DNA of 64,000 bases. Source: Actinomadura mexicana (GTDB taxonomy: Bacteria; Actinomycetota; Actinomycetes; Streptosporangiales; Streptosporangiaceae). Every line of letters starts with the position of its first letter. Within the stretch, counting starts at the first letter, position 1. The stretch covers positions 539,828 through 603,827 of the forward strand of contig NZ_FZNP01000004.1 of the NCBI RefSeq assembly GCF_900188105.1, in the 5' to 3' direction. The translations under genes were made by a program, and so were the position numbers. The notes under the pieces were generated by a model, which worked only from the letters and a program-made list of their open reading frames with translations, was not told the origin of the DNA and ran no database searches. Below are positions 49,016 through 58,063 of the stretch, piece by piece.

Positions 49016-49852
49016 TTGAGCGTGATCAATGTCGGGCAGGCGATCGTCCTCGGGATCGTGGAGGGCCTGACCGAGTTCCTCCCGGTCTCCTCGACCGGGC
49101 ATCTGAAGATCACCGAGGGTCTGATGGACATCCCGGTGGACGACAAGGGCGTGGTCGGGTTCACCGCGGTGATCCAGGTCGGCGCGATCGCGGCGGTGCT
49201 GGTGTACTTCTTCTCCGACATCGTCCGGATCGTCAAGGCGTGGGGCGTGGGGATCGCCCGGCCGTCCGAGCGCTACCACCACGACTACAAGTTCGGCTGG
49301 TGGGTCATCTTCGCCACCGTCCCCGTCGTGATCGTGGGGGTCGCGGCCAAGAACCTCATCGAGGGCCCGCTCGCCTCGCTGTGGGTGGTCGCCGGGTCCC
49401 TGATCGGCGGCAGTGCCGTGATGTTCGCCGCGGACCGGCTCGGCACGCACAAGCGCGGCGAGGACGACACGTCCCTCACCGACGCGATGCTGATCGGCTC
49501 CTCCCAGATCCTCGCCCTGCTGTTCCCCGGCTTCTCCCGGTCGGGCGCGACGATGTCGACCGGGCTCATGCTCGGCCTCGACCGGGTCGCCGCGACCCGC
49601 CTGTCGTTCTTCCTGGGCATCCCCGCCCTGACCGGCGCCGGCATCTACGAGCTGCCGAGCGCGCTCGGCTCGGGCACCGGGATCCTGCCGCTCGCGGTGG
49701 GCACGGCGGTGTCGTTCGTCGTGGCCTACGGCTCCATCGCCTGGCTGCTGCGCTTCGTGGCCCGGCACAGCTTCACCTCGTTCGTGATCTACCGGATCGT
49801 CATCGGCCTGCTGCTGTTCGGCCTCCTCGGCACGGGGACGTTGAACGCCTGA
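49016..49852 (+). CDS. uppP: Undecaprenyl-diphosphatase UppP (BacA)
   Basis: A 278-residue integral membrane enzyme with about eight helices. Catalytic motifs are GIVEGLTEFLPVSSTGHL near the N-terminus and PGFSRSGATMSTGL at about residue 170. It dephosphorylates undecaprenyl diphosphate to recycle the lipid carrier of peptidoglycan synthesis and gives bacitracin tolerance. The start is TTG 49016 (LSVIN) or GTG 49022; TTG gives the family-length N-terminus. Confidence 0.96.
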   Translation: MSVINVGQAIVLGIVEGLTEFLPVSSTGHLKITEGLMDIPVDDKGVVGFTAVIQVGAIAAVLVYFFSDIVRIVKAWGVGIARPSERYHHDYKFGWWVIFATVPVVIVGVAAKNLIEGPLASLWVVAGSLIGGSAVMFAADRLGTHKRGEDDTSLTDAMLIGSSQILALLFPGFSRSGATMSTGLMLGLDRVAATRLSFFLGIPALTGAGIYELPSALGSGTGILPLAVGTAVSFVVAYGSIAWLLRFVARHSFTSFVIYRIVIGLLLFGLLGTGTLNA

Positions 49853-49947
49853 GCCTCGCGGGGTATGCGAGAGACTGTCACGGTCCGCACGCCGGGGGGC
49901 AGCACGGCGTGCGCGCACACCCGCCGAGGAAACGGAGCGCTGACGCC

Positions 49948-50691
49948 ATGGACGACGCGATGTGGGCCGGAACGGTCGCCATCACCGGGTACGGCGAGGA
50001 CGAGCTGGAGGCGTACCTGGCGCGACCGCTGGGCGACGCTCCGCGCGGCGGCGTCGTGGTGATCCACCACATGCCCGGCTACGACCCCGGCACCAAGGAG
50101 TTCGTCCGGACGTTCGCCGCGCACGGGTACGCCGCGATCGCCCCGAACCTGTACTCGCGCGAGGGCGCGGGCGTCGGCCCGGACGACCAGGCGGCCGCCG
50201 CCCGCGCCAAGGGCGGCGTCCCGGACGGGCAACTCGTCGGCGACGTCGCCGGGGCCGCCGCCCATCTGAACTCGCTCGACCATGCCAGCGGCCGGATCGG
50301 GGTGATCGGGCACTGCTCGGGCGGGCGGCACGCGTTCCTGGCCGCCTGCGAACTGGACCTCGACGCGGCCGTCGACTGCTACGGCGCCTTCGTCGTCAAC
50401 GACCCGCCCGAGGACTACCCGACCTCCGCCCGGTCGATCGTCTCCAGGGCGCCGGACCTGTCGTGCCCGCTGCTCGGCCTGTTCGGCGAGGAGGACCGGT
50501 TCCCCGCGCCCGACGAGGTCGCCGCGCTCGACGCCGAGCTGACCAGGCTCGGCAAGGAGCACGAGTTCCACACCTATCCCGGCGCGGGGCACGCGTTCTT
50601 CGCCGTCGAGCGGCCCGCGTTCCGTCCCGCCGCCGCCAAGGACGGCTGGGAGAAGATCTTCAGCTTCCTCGACCGCCACCTCGGCGCCTGA
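49948..50691 (+). CDS. Dienelactone hydrolase family protein
   Basis: A 247-residue alpha/beta hydrolase. The nucleophile motif is GHCSGG with cysteine, as in dienelactone hydrolase; the aspartate is in FGEEDRF and the histidine in GAGHAFF. VVVIHHMPGYDPGTKEFVRTFAAHGYAAIAPNL is the typical front half. Substrate unknown; many relatives are carboxymethylenebutenolidase-like enzymes of general use. It is followed after 12 bp by a small conserved protein with its own AAAGGAGA ribosome site. Confidence 0.88.
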   Translation: MDDAMWAGTVAITGYGEDELEAYLARPLGDAPRGGVVVIHHMPGYDPGTKEFVRTFAAHGYAAIAPNLYSREGAGVGPDDQAAAARAKGGVPDGQLVGDVAGAAAHLNSLDHASGRIGVIGHCSGGRHAFLAACELDLDAAVDCYGAFVVNDPPEDYPTSARSIVSRAPDLSCPLLGLFGEEDRFPAPDEVAALDAELTRLGKEHEFHTYPGAGHAFFAVERPAFRPAAAKDGWEKIFSFLDRHLGA

Positions 50692-50703
50692 AAGGAGACC
50701 CCC

Positions 50704-51000
50704 ATGTGCACCTACCAGACGGTGAAGATGGAGTTGGACGGCGCCGCCAAGGGCGCGAGCGGCTGGTTCACGCTGACCGGCGGCGCGGTCTACGTCGACC
50801 ACCCCTACCACGCCTGCCACGAGCACACCGTGAACATCGACTTCACCAACGCCGGAGAGGGACCGTCGGCGCGCGTCGCGGTCGAGCTGACCGAGGAGTC
50901 GGCACGGGCGCTCGTCGAGGCCATCCAGGCGGCCCTCGCCGCCGCCCCGTCCGGCCTCGCCTCGGCCGCCGGCTCCGGCCGGCGCACGGGCGCGACCTGA
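50704..51000 (+). CDS. Small conserved protein, probably DUF6295 family
   Basis: A 98-residue soluble protein. MCTYQTVKMELDGAAKGASGWFTL and VYVDHPYHACHEHTVNIDFTN resemble a small actinobacterial family that I recall as DUF6295; the name is not certain. His/Asp/Cys residues in DHPYHACHEH could bind a metal. The C-terminal 30 residues are A/S/G-rich and likely disordered. It is probably co-transcribed with the hydrolase upstream. Confidence 0.7.
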   Translation: MCTYQTVKMELDGAAKGASGWFTLTGGAVYVDHPYHACHEHTVNIDFTNAGEGPSARVAVELTEESARALVEAIQAALAAAPSGLASAAGSGRRTGAT

Positions 51001-51074
51001 CGCGGCCCGGCCGGCCCCGGACCGCCCGACCGCGGCCGCCCGGACGCCGCTGAACCGGCGCGCCGGGGGACGCC

Positions 51075-51479
51075 TATACGCTCGGGCACCACCCGCAGAC
51101 GGTCGTCATGGGAAACGGGTCCACGGAGCTGATCACCTGGATCGACCACCTGCTCGTGCGCGAGAGTATCGCCACACCGATCCCGACGTTCGGCCGATGG
51201 ACGGACCAGCCGCTGGAGACGGGCAAGCGGGTCGACATGTTCCAGCTCCACGAGATGCCCGGCTTCGAGCTCGACGTGGACGCCTTCGTGCGGTTCGTGC
51301 GGGCGCGGGGCTCGCGGGCCGCGGTCGTGTGCAACCCCAACAACCCCGACGGCGGGTACGTCCCGCGCCGCGAGATCGTCCGGTTGCTCTACCGCGCCGG
51401 AAGCCCCGCCCGACAATGTGGTGGCGCCCGGCCACGGATGGGGCGAAGGGGATCCCCAGCACACCGAGACCCGCCCTGA
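51075..51479 (+). pseudogene. Remnant of a PLP-dependent class I/II aminotransferase
   Basis: The frame reads YTLGHHPQTVVMGNGSTELI, then PIPTFGRW and AVVCNPNNPDGGYVPRREIVRLL, which are the substrate-loop and NPNNPxG segments of HisC/CobD-type aminotransferases. The N-terminal third is missing, and after REIVRLL the similarity stops, so the lysine that binds PLP and the whole C-terminal domain are lost. A methionine at 51108 could start a 123-residue frame but it would lack catalytic parts. It is best read as a decayed gene left by deletion. A former threonine-phosphate decarboxylase role is possible but cannot be shown. Confidence 0.8.
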
Positions 51480-51595
51480 GGATTTCCGCGCGGCCATTTA
51501 GGGAAAGGCCGAAACAAGCGGGACGCGTCCGTTTCCAGGTGAATTAGCGGTATGGCGCCACGACCCCTTACGTTGGCATCGTCGCTCATCGCATG

Positions 51596-51613
51596 CATGT
51601 CGTTACGGACATG
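51596..51613. promoter_or_regulatory. Palindrome CATGTC-GTTACG-GACATG upstream of P450
   Basis: Perfect 6-bp arms around a 6-bp centre, ending 28 bp before the P450 start. The placement suits a repressor site. The regulator is not known; none is adjacent. Confidence 0.5.
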
Positions 51614-51641
51614 TTCCATCCCTTACTTGGAGAGGACCTCA

Positions 51642-52856
51642 ATGGAGATCCCGCTCGTCATCGACCCGGCCGGCAGCGACGTCCAGGGAGAGGCCGCGAA
51701 ACTGCGGGCGCGGGGGCCGGTGACTCCCGTGGAACTGCCCGGCGGCGTGGTCGCCTGGGCGGTGACCGGCCAGGAGCAGCTCAAACGGCTGCTGGCCGAC
51801 CCGAGGGTCTCCAAGGACCCGAACCGGCACTGGACGAAATGGATCGACGGTGAGATCGGGGAGGACTGGCCGCTGAGCCTGTGGGTCTCGGTGCGGAACA
51901 TGTTCACCGCCTATGGCGACGACCACCGGCGGCTCCGCACCATCATCTCGCGGGCGTTCACCCCGCGCCGCACCGAGGCGCTGCGGCCGGACGTCGAGGA
52001 GATCACCGGATCCCTCCTGGCGGATCTGGCCGCCTCCCCCGGCGGCCGCGCCGACCTGCGCGAGGCGTACGCCTACCCGCTGCCCATCGAGGTGATCTGC
52101 CGGCTGTTCGGCGTCCCCGCCGCGGCCCGGCCCGCGCTGCGCCGCTGCGTGGACGGCGTCTTCAACACGGCGCTGACGTCCGAGGAGGCCCTCGCCAACC
52201 AGATCGAGATGTACGGCATCCTGCAGGACTTCGTGGCGTTCCGGCGCCGCGAGCCCGCCGACGACCTGGCCGGCGTCCTCATCTCCTCCCGCGACGAGGA
52301 CGGCTCGCGGCTGAGCGAGCAGGAACTGGTCGACACGCTGATCCTGATGATCTCCGCCGGGCACGAGACGACGGTGAACCTGCTCGACCAGGCCATCACG
52401 GCGCTGCTGACGCACCCGGACCAGTACGCGCTCGTCCGGTCCGGCGAGGTGCCGTGGACGGAGGTCATCGAGGAGGCGCTGCGCTGGCAGGCGCCGGTCG
52501 CCAACCTGCCGCTGCGCTACGCCGTGGAGGACATCGACGTCGACGGCGTGACGATCGGCAAGGGCGAGGCGATCCTCGCCGCCTACGCCGCCGCGGGACG
52601 CGACCTCGCCCTGCACGGCGACGACGCCGACCTGTTCGACCTCAGGCGGGCGAACAAGGAGCACATCTCGTTCGGGCACGGCGTGCACTTCTGCGTCGGC
52701 TCCCACCTCGCGCGGCTGGAGGCCGAGATCGCCCTGCCCGCGCTCTTCGGCCGCTTCCCCGACATGGCGCTCGCCGTCGACCCCGCCGAACTGAGGCCGG
52801 TCGAGTCGTTCATCTCCAACGGCCACCGGACCCTGCCAGTCGTGCTCGGTTCCTGA
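51642..52856 (+). CDS. Cytochrome P450, CYP107-like
   Basis: A 404-residue bacterial class I P450. Heme loop FGHGVHFCVGSHLAR, I-helix MISAGHETTVNLL, K-helix EEALRWQAPV. The overall pattern is that of the CYP107/105 group that hydroxylates macrolides, terpenoids and xenobiotics. No ferredoxin or reductase gene is adjacent. ATG 51642 follows GGAGAGGA. The upstream palindrome suggests specific control. It comes just after an aminotransferase remnant, so it may survive from a larger lost cluster. Confidence 0.92.
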   Translation: MEIPLVIDPAGSDVQGEAAKLRARGPVTPVELPGGVVAWAVTGQEQLKRLLADPRVSKDPNRHWTKWIDGEIGEDWPLSLWVSVRNMFTAYGDDHRRLRTIISRAFTPRRTEALRPDVEEITGSLLADLAASPGGRADLREAYAYPLPIEVICRLFGVPAAARPALRRCVDGVFNTALTSEEALANQIEMYGILQDFVAFRRREPADDLAGVLISSRDEDGSRLSEQELVDTLILMISAGHETTVNLLDQAITALLTHPDQYALVRSGEVPWTEVIEEALRWQAPVANLPLRYAVEDIDVDGVTIGKGEAILAAYAAAGRDLALHGDDADLFDLRRANKEHISFGHGVHFCVGSHLARLEAEIALPALFGRFPDMALAVDPAELRPVESFISNGHRTLPVVLGS

Positions 52857-52865
52857 GCGCCTCCG

Positions 52866-53819
52866 CTAGGCGTCGCGGCGCGCCCGGGCCCGGCGCTTGC
52901 CCTCGTGCATCGCCTGGACCCGGGCGATCGGGATCGTGTGGCCCTGCTCGACGAGGTCGGCGGGGACCGGCTGCGGCTCCGGCAGGAGGTCCGTCCAGAC
53001 GTCGCGTCCGGCGAGCAGGGCGGGGGCCGTGCGGATCGTGAAGTCCGAGGGCGCCACGCGGTCGAGGTCGTCCCAGGCCACCGGGAACGAGACCGGCGCG
53101 CCCGGACGGATCCGCGGGCTGTAGGCGGCGATGACGGTCGCGCCGCCCGCGCGGGTCGAGTCGAGGAACACCTTGCCGCCGCGGTCCTCGCGGATGAACG
53201 CCGTCGTGACCAGATCGGGGTCGAGCCGCTCGGCGCGGACGGCCAGGGCGCGGGTCGCGGCGGCGACGTCCTCGACGCGCGCGGCGCCGTCCAGGGGCAC
53301 GAACACGTGGACGCCCTTGGCGCCGCTGGTCTTCACGGCGCCCCGCAGGCCCGAGTCGTCCATCGCGCGGCGCACGAGGTGGGCGGCGGCGACCGCGTCG
53401 CCGAACGCCTCGGAGCCGGGCGGGTCGATGTCGATGACCAGGTCGGTGGGCCGGTCCCACGTCTCGGCGCGCACGAGCGGCGGGTGGTACTCGACGGCGC
53501 GCTGGTTCGCGAACCACAGCAGCGTGCGGCGGTCGTCGCACAGTGCGTAGGACACCTCCCGCTGCGACGTCTCCGCCCATACCGCCACCGTCCGCACCCA
53601 GGACGGGGTGTACTTCGGCGTGTTCTTCTGCATGAACGGCTTCTGGCCGCGCAGCACGCGCTTGACCGACAGGGGCCGGCCCTCGAGTTGCGGGACCAGG
53701 TATCCGGCGACCGCGTCCAGGTAGTCGACCAGGTCGCGTTTCGTCGCGTCCGCACCCTCGAACAGGGGCTGGTCGAGGTTCGTCAGCCGAACCCCGTCAC
53801 GCTCTTCATCGGCGCTCAC
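52866..53819 (-). CDS. LigD-type polymerase (non-homologous end-joining primase-polymerase)
   Basis: A 317-residue stand-alone PolDom protein. Conserved parts are KRDLVDYLDAVAGYLVPQLEGRPLSVKRV, QKNTPKYTP, catalytic aspartates in LVIDIDPPG, VKTSGAKGVHVFVPL and the YSPRIRPGAPVSFPVAWDDL segment. It adds nucleotides at broken ends, working with Ku and a ligase. In mycobacteria these functions are fused in LigD; here the polymerase is separate, as in many actinomycetes. No Ku or ligase gene is in the window. GTG 53819 was chosen to give MSADEERD before the conserved VRLTN strand. Confidence 0.92.
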   Translation of the reverse strand: MSADEERDGVRLTNLDQPLFEGADATKRDLVDYLDAVAGYLVPQLEGRPLSVKRVLRGQKPFMQKNTPKYTPSWVRTVAVWAETSQREVSYALCDDRRTLLWFANQRAVEYHPPLVRAETWDRPTDLVIDIDPPGSEAFGDAVAAAHLVRRAMDDSGLRGAVKTSGAKGVHVFVPLDGAARVEDVAAATRALAVRAERLDPDLVTTAFIREDRGGKVFLDSTRAGGATVIAAYSPRIRPGAPVSFPVAWDDLDRVAPSDFTIRTAPALLAGRDVWTDLLPEPQPVPADLVEQGHTIPIARVQAMHEGKRRARARRDA

Positions 53820-53848
53820 CCCTCCAGCTTCGCACGCGCCGCCGACGG

Positions 53849-54130
53849 TCAGCGGGGGCGCCAGGGGGATTCCGGCGAGGTCGGGCGCGCGTCGGCCGCC
53901 ACCTGGAGCGCGTAGGTGGGGGTGGGGGCGCCGTCCACGGGTCCCAGGTAGGCGTGGCCGGTCAGGTGGCACCAGGCGGGCAGGTCGATGGGGGCCGCCG
54001 GGTCGGCGGCGACGAGGTGGACGACGGTACCGGGCGCCAGGCCCGCGATGCGGCCGCGCAGTTCGAGCAGGAGGCGCACACAGGAACGGTCACCGCCGTC
54101 GATGACGACTGGGTCCGAGCTCATGTCCAC
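53849..54130 (-). CDS. TusA/SirA-like sulfurtransferase family protein
   Basis: A 93-residue protein (ATG 54130, or 54124 MSSDPV). DGGDRSCVRLLLELRGRIAGLAPGTVVHLVAADPAAPIDLPAWCHLTGH matches the TusA fold; the active cysteine is kept in RSC, but the usual CPxP has become CVRL. DPAAPxDLPAWCxLTGH is typical of actinobacterial members. TusA proteins relay sulfur for tRNA or cofactor thiolation. The C-terminal 25 residues are an extension rich in P and A. Confidence 0.75.
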   Translation of the reverse strand: MDMSSDPVVIDGGDRSCVRLLLELRGRIAGLAPGTVVHLVAADPAAPIDLPAWCHLTGHAYLGPVDGAPTPTYALQVAADARPTSPESPWRPR

Positions 54131-54685
54131 CCCCGGTTCCGCGAGACTTGCAGGCGTAGGGGGAAATATAGGGCTTTGGTGCGACTAGGGAGGCGATCAG
54201 CCCGGGCCGGCGGTGATGACGGCCGGCGGCGTCCGTCCGGAGCAGTGCGAAGCGCCTTCCGACCGGGCGCCCGCGGAGCGCGGCCGTGTCCCGCGACGCG
54301 CACGCTTCGATCAAGGTTCCGGGCGCGGGTCATCCGGAAGGGCGCCCTGAGCGTCAAGTTCGTATCCGGTCAGGGAAGGTCGAGGAAAGAGGACGACCCT
54401 GGAGTGCGCGGCATGAATCGTCAGGACGTGCTCGGCCACGTTCGCCTCTACGTCGCGGGACGCGGGGGGACCGTGGACGGCGGCGGGAGCGGGCGGCTCC
54501 GGCGCGCGTCCGCCAATGCGACAAAACAGAATCAAACGCGAGTGAACGGGATCGTCTGCGATATGGGTGAGGGAGGTCCTAGACTTGACTCTTTCTTTCA
54601 GGTTTCGTCCAGCTTTGGAGCTTACAGTCGCAGTGAAGTACCCCCCGTTGTCATCCAGGTGAGGAAATCGGCTTTGGGGCGAGTC
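54131..54685. other. 555-bp gap without a supported gene
   Basis: No confident gene is seen. An ATG at 54412 opens a frame that joins the downstream STAS gene in phase, but its residues show no family features and the region has mixed codon use. TTGACT near 54585 could be a -35 for the STAS gene. The lower GC from 54510 to 54660 also suggests regulatory DNA. Confidence 0.45.
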
Positions 54686-55048
54686 ATGGATCTCGGAGTG
54701 GGGCGCGTGGAGCGCACGGAGACCTGCGGGACGCTGACGTTCCCGGACGAGGTCGACCTCAGCAACGGCGAGGCGGTCCTCGCGCAGGCCGTCCGGCTCC
54801 TGGACTCCGGGACGCCCGCCCTGATCCTCGACCTGACCGGCTGCACGTTCTGCGACTCCAACGGGCTGAACGTCATCACGCGGTCCCAGATGCGGGCGAG
54901 CGAGCTGGGCGTGCCCATGTGGGTGGTGCTGCCGCCGCGCGGGATCGTCCGCCGGGTGTCGGAGGTGGCGGGGTTGCAGCGCCGCGTCGCCATCGCGCCG
55001 GACGTGGCGACGGCCCGCGACGCGCTGTCGGCGTCGGCGAGCGGGTAA
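54686..55048 (+). CDS. STAS-domain anti-sigma factor antagonist
   Basis: A 120-residue single STAS domain. GTLTFPDEVDLSNGEAVLAQAVRLL forms the first half, and LDLTGCTFCDSNGLNVITRS holds the phosphorylatable serine in DSNGL (DSSGL in SpoIIAA). It should bind an RsbW-like anti-sigma kinase to free an alternative sigma factor under stress. No kinase or sigma gene is next to it, so it is an orphan partner. ATG 54686 gives the family-length domain. Confidence 0.85.
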   Translation: MDLGVGRVERTETCGTLTFPDEVDLSNGEAVLAQAVRLLDSGTPALILDLTGCTFCDSNGLNVITRSQMRASELGVPMWVVLPPRGIVRRVSEVAGLQRRVAIAPDVATARDALSASASG

Positions 55049-55053
55049 CCCCC

Positions 55054-56211
55054 TCAGCGCTCCAGGGCGCGGTCGATCCACTCGTCCGCGACACCGAGGA
55101 GCAGGTGGCCCGCGCCGAGGATGCTGGCGTCGCGGCCCGCGCGGGAGGTGGCGATCTCCAGGTTGCGGGTGGCGAGCGGCAGGCAGCGCTCGTAGATGAC
55201 GCCCCGGATCGTGGCGACGAGCGGCTCGGCGTTGGACAGGCTCCCGCCGATGACGAGGGCGTCGGGGTTGAAGAAGTTCACGAGCGCGGTCAGCACGTCG
55301 CCGATGAGGCGCCCGGCCGTGCGCACCGCGCTGGTCGCCTGGGGGACGCCGTCGGTGACGAGGTCGACGATCCGGGACGGGTTGTCCGCCTCGATGCCCT
55401 GGGCCGCCAGGGACGCGGCGAGGGCGGCGCCGCTGGCGTGGGCCTCCAGGCAGTCGGGGTGGCCGCAGGAGCAGTCGACGGTGGCCTCGGACAGGATCCG
55501 GACGTGGCTGATGTCGCCCGCCGCGCCGCGCCCACGGTGCAGCCGCCCGTCGACGATCACGCCGCAGCCGATGCCGCTGCCGAGTTTGATGACCATCACG
55601 TTGTCGAGGGCGGGCCACGACCCGCGGTGCTCGCCGACGGCCATGAGGTTGGCGTCGTTCTCGACCAGGGCCGGGACGCCGGCGTGGCCGGTCACGTAGT
55701 CGCGGACGGGGAAGTCGTTCCAGCCGGGCATGCGCGAGGGCGAGACGACCTGGCCCGTCGCCGGGTCGACCGGCCCGGGAAGCCCGATCCCGACGCCGCG
55801 GACGGGGACGTCCCGCAGGCCGTGCTCGCCGGCGAGGGCGTGCAGGCTGCGCAGGACCGCCGCCAGCGTCTCCTCGGGCCCGACGGCGATGTCGCACGCG
55901 AGGTCGGACAGCGCGAGGGGCGTCCCCGCGAGGTCGGCGACCGCGAGGCGGGCGTGGTGCGCGCCGAGGTCGGCGACCAGGTACACCCCCGCCTCGCGGG
56001 CGAGCCGAAGGCGGCGGGGCCGCCGGCCCCCGCGCGAGGCCCCGGCGCCTTCCTCTGCGAACAGGCCGGCCTCGATGAGCTGCTCGACCCGCAGCGAGAC
56101 GCTGGAGGCGGCGAGGCCGGAGAGCCGGGCGAGCTCGGCCCGCGACTCCGCCTGGCCGGTCGCCACCAGCCGCACGAGTGCCGCCGGTCCGTCGTCTCTG
56201 CTGTTACGCAC
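55054..56211 (-). CDS. ROK family transcriptional regulator
   Basis: A 385-residue ROK protein. Residues 8-60 are a winged helix-turn-helix (LVRLVATGQAESRAELARLSGLAASSVSLRVEQLIEAGL); the rest is the sugar-kinase-like ROK domain with VADLGAHHARLAVADL, GVGIGLPGPVDPATG, NDANLMAVGEHRG, IGCGVIVDGRLHRGRGAAGDISH and the zinc motif CSCGHPDCLE. ROK repressors usually respond to a sugar or sugar phosphate. This one is divergent from an amino-acid ABC transporter operon with a 14-bp palindrome at its promoter. GTG 56211 begins the conserved region; CTATCT just upstream hints at a leaderless mRNA. Confidence 0.92.
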   Translation of the reverse strand: MRNSRDDGPAALVRLVATGQAESRAELARLSGLAASSVSLRVEQLIEAGLFAEEGAGASRGGRRPRRLRLAREAGVYLVADLGAHHARLAVADLAGTPLALSDLACDIAVGPEETLAAVLRSLHALAGEHGLRDVPVRGVGIGLPGPVDPATGQVVSPSRMPGWNDFPVRDYVTGHAGVPALVENDANLMAVGEHRGSWPALDNVMVIKLGSGIGCGVIVDGRLHRGRGAAGDISHVRILSEATVDCSCGHPDCLEAHASGAALAASLAAQGIEADNPSRIVDLVTDGVPQATSAVRTAGRLIGDVLTALVNFFNPDALVIGGSLSNAEPLVATIRGVIYERCLPLATRNLEIATSRAGRDASILGAGHLLLGVADEWIDRALER

Positions 56212-56251
56212 CCCAGATAGATAGCATGCGTGAACTTGGTACGGCAACGCG

Positions 56252-56304
56252 TTGACTTACGTCGATTTGAAGCTCTATCGTCCTGCTTGACTTCGATATC
56301 GAAG
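56252..56304 (+). promoter_or_regulatory. Promoter and palindromic operator of the ABC/asparaginase operon
   Basis: TTGACT (56252-56257), an 18-bp spacer and TATCGT (56276-56281) form a promoter. CTTCGATATCGAAG (56291-56304) is a perfect 14-bp palindrome just after the expected transcription start, a position where a repressor such as the divergent ROK protein would block elongation or initiation. Confidence 0.6.
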
Positions 56305-56327
56305 GAAGTTGGGACGTAGGTGACCGA

Positions 56328-57056
56328 ATGATCGAGGTTCGCGGTCTGTACAAGCGCTTCGGCGACCACACCGCCCTGCGCGACGTGGATCTGGACGTGG
56401 CCCGCGGCGAGGTCGTCGTGGTGATCGGCCCGTCCGGGTCGGGCAAGTCGACGCTGTGCCGGTGCCTGAACCGGCTGGAGACGCCGGACGGCGGTGTCAT
56501 CCGCGTCGACGGCGAGGAGCTGCCCGAGGAGGGCCGCGCGCTCGCCCGCCTCCGCGCGGACGTGGGCATGGTGTTCCAGTCGTTCAACCTGTTCCAGCAC
56601 AAGACCGTCCTTGCGAACCTGACGCTCGCGCCCACCCGGGTGCGCGGCGTCTCGCGCGCCGAGGCCGAGCGGACCGCGCGCGAGCTGCTCGACCGGGTCG
56701 GCATCGGTGAGCAGGCCGGCAAGCTGCCCGCGCAGCTGTCCGGCGGCCAGCAGCAGCGCGCCGCGATCGCCCGCGCGCTCGCGATGCGCCCGAAGGCGAT
56801 GCTGTTCGACGAGCCGACCTCGGCGCTCGACCCCGAGATGGTCGGCGAGGTCCTCGACGTGATGACGGGCCTCGCCCGCGACGGCATGACGATGGTGGTC
56901 GTCACCCACGAGATGGGGTTCGCCCGCCGGGTCGCCGACCGCGTCGTGTTCATGGCGGACGGAGAGGTCGTCGAGACCGGAGCGCCGGCCGCCTTCTTCG
57001 ACTCCCCCGCCAGCGACCGGGCCCGGGACTTCCTGGCCAAGGTCCTCAGCCACTAG
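56328..57056 (+). CDS. Polar amino acid ABC transporter, ATP-binding protein
   Basis: A 242-residue ATPase of the GlnQ/GluA family. Walker [11 protein letters not shown]-loop [15 protein letters not shown], signature LSGGQQQR, Walker [15 protein letters not shown] and H-loop VVTHEMGF are all present. [22 protein letters not shown] is the usual start. It powers uptake of glutamate, aspartate or a similar amino acid. First gene of the operon; ATG 56328. Confidence 0.96.
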   Translation: MIEVRGLYKRFGDHTALRDVDLDVARGEVVVVIGPSGSGKSTLCRCLNRLETPDGGVIRVDGEELPEEGRALARLRADVGMVFQSFNLFQHKTVLANLTLAPTRVRGVSRAEAERTARELLDRVGIGEQAGKLPAQLSGGQQQRAAIARALAMRPKAMLFDEPTSALDPEMVGEVLDVMTGLARDGMTMVVVTHEMGFARRVADRVVFMADGEVVETGAPAAFFDSPASDRARDFLAKVLSH

Positions 57057-57108
57057 TGCGACCCCGGCGCGCCGCCCATGGCGCGCCACCCGAGAAAGGT
57101 TGATGATC

Positions 57109-58044
57109 ATGGTAGGTACCCCTGCGGGGATGCGGCGGGCGGCGGTGGCCGCGATGGCCGCGCTGTCGCTGACGGGCCTGGCGGCCTGCTCCGGCGGCGA
57201 CTCCGACCCGGCCGTGCCCGGCTCCGGCGGCGGCGCCGGCGACGACCTGGCGGCCTCGGCCCCGGTCGCCTCCGGCCTGCCCGCCGGCTCCACCATGGAG
57301 AAGATCAAGCAGCGCGGCGAGCTGGTCGTGGGCGGCTCGCTGGACGCCCCGCTGCTCTCCCAGCAGAACCCGGCGACGAAGAAGGTCGAGGGGCTGGACG
57401 CCGACTTCGGCCGGCTGCTCGCCAAGTACATCATCGGCAAGCCCAACGTGAAGATCGTCAACTCGGCGTCGGAGACCCGCGAGGCGCTGCTGTCCAACGG
57501 CACCGTCGACGTGGTGTTCCAGACCTACAGCATCACTCCGGAACGTGCCAAGCAGGTCGCGTTCGCCGGGCCGTACTACAGCTCCGGCCTGGTCATCGCC
57601 ACCAAGAAGGACGAGACGGGCATCAAGGCCCCGGCCGACCTGAAGGGCAGGACCATCATCGCGGGCGCCAACACCCCGGCGATCCCCGCCATCAAGAAGG
57701 TCGCCCCGGACGCGAAGATCGTCACCTTCGGCAGCGACCCCGAGTGCGTGCAGGCGCTCAAGCAGGGCCGCGGCGACGCCTACGTCCAGGACGAGGCCGT
57801 GCTGCTCGCGACCGCCAAGCAGGACCCGTCCATCCAGATCCAGGGCAAGCCGTTCACCAGCGACCCGTACGGCATCGGCCTCAAGCACGGCGACGCGCAG
57901 ATGAAGCAGTTCGTCAACGACTGGCTCAAGCAGATCCAGCAGTCGGGCCTGTGGGCGAAGGTCTGGAAGAACTCGATCGGGACGGTCGTGCAGGGCGAGG
58001 CGCCGCAGCCGCCCGCGATCGGCTCGGCCCCGGGCTCGGAGTGA
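57109..58044 (+). CDS. Amino-acid-binding lipoprotein (ABC transporter)
   Basis: A 311-residue secreted lipoprotein with signal peptide and lipobox LAAC (about residue 26), then a G/S/A-rich linker. The type 2 periplasmic-binding domain shows IKQRGELVVGGSLDAPLL, KVEGLDADFGRLLAKYI, DVVFQTYSITPERAKQVAFAGPYYSSGLVIATKK and DAYVQDEAVLL. It resembles GluB-type glutamate/aspartate receptors. ATG 57109 is best spaced from GAGAAAGG; ATG 57103 and TTG 57100 are in frame. Confidence 0.93.
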   Translation: MVGTPAGMRRAAVAAMAALSLTGLAACSGGDSDPAVPGSGGGAGDDLAASAPVASGLPAGSTMEKIKQRGELVVGGSLDAPLLSQQNPATKKVEGLDADFGRLLAKYIIGKPNVKIVNSASETREALLSNGTVDVVFQTYSITPERAKQVAFAGPYYSSGLVIATKKDETGIKAPADLKGRTIIAGANTPAIPAIKKVAPDAKIVTFGSDPECVQALKQGRGDAYVQDEAVLLATAKQDPSIQIQGKPFTSDPYGIGLKHGDAQMKQFVNDWLKQIQQSGLWAKVWKNSIGTVVQGEAPQPPAIGSAPGSE

Positions 58045-58063
58045 GCGGAGGCCCCGCCCTGTC

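Noticed and set aside
54412..54685. N-terminal extension of the STAS protein from ATG 54412
   Set aside because: The extra residues show no conserved features and the STAS domain starts just after ATG 54686, which gives the family length.
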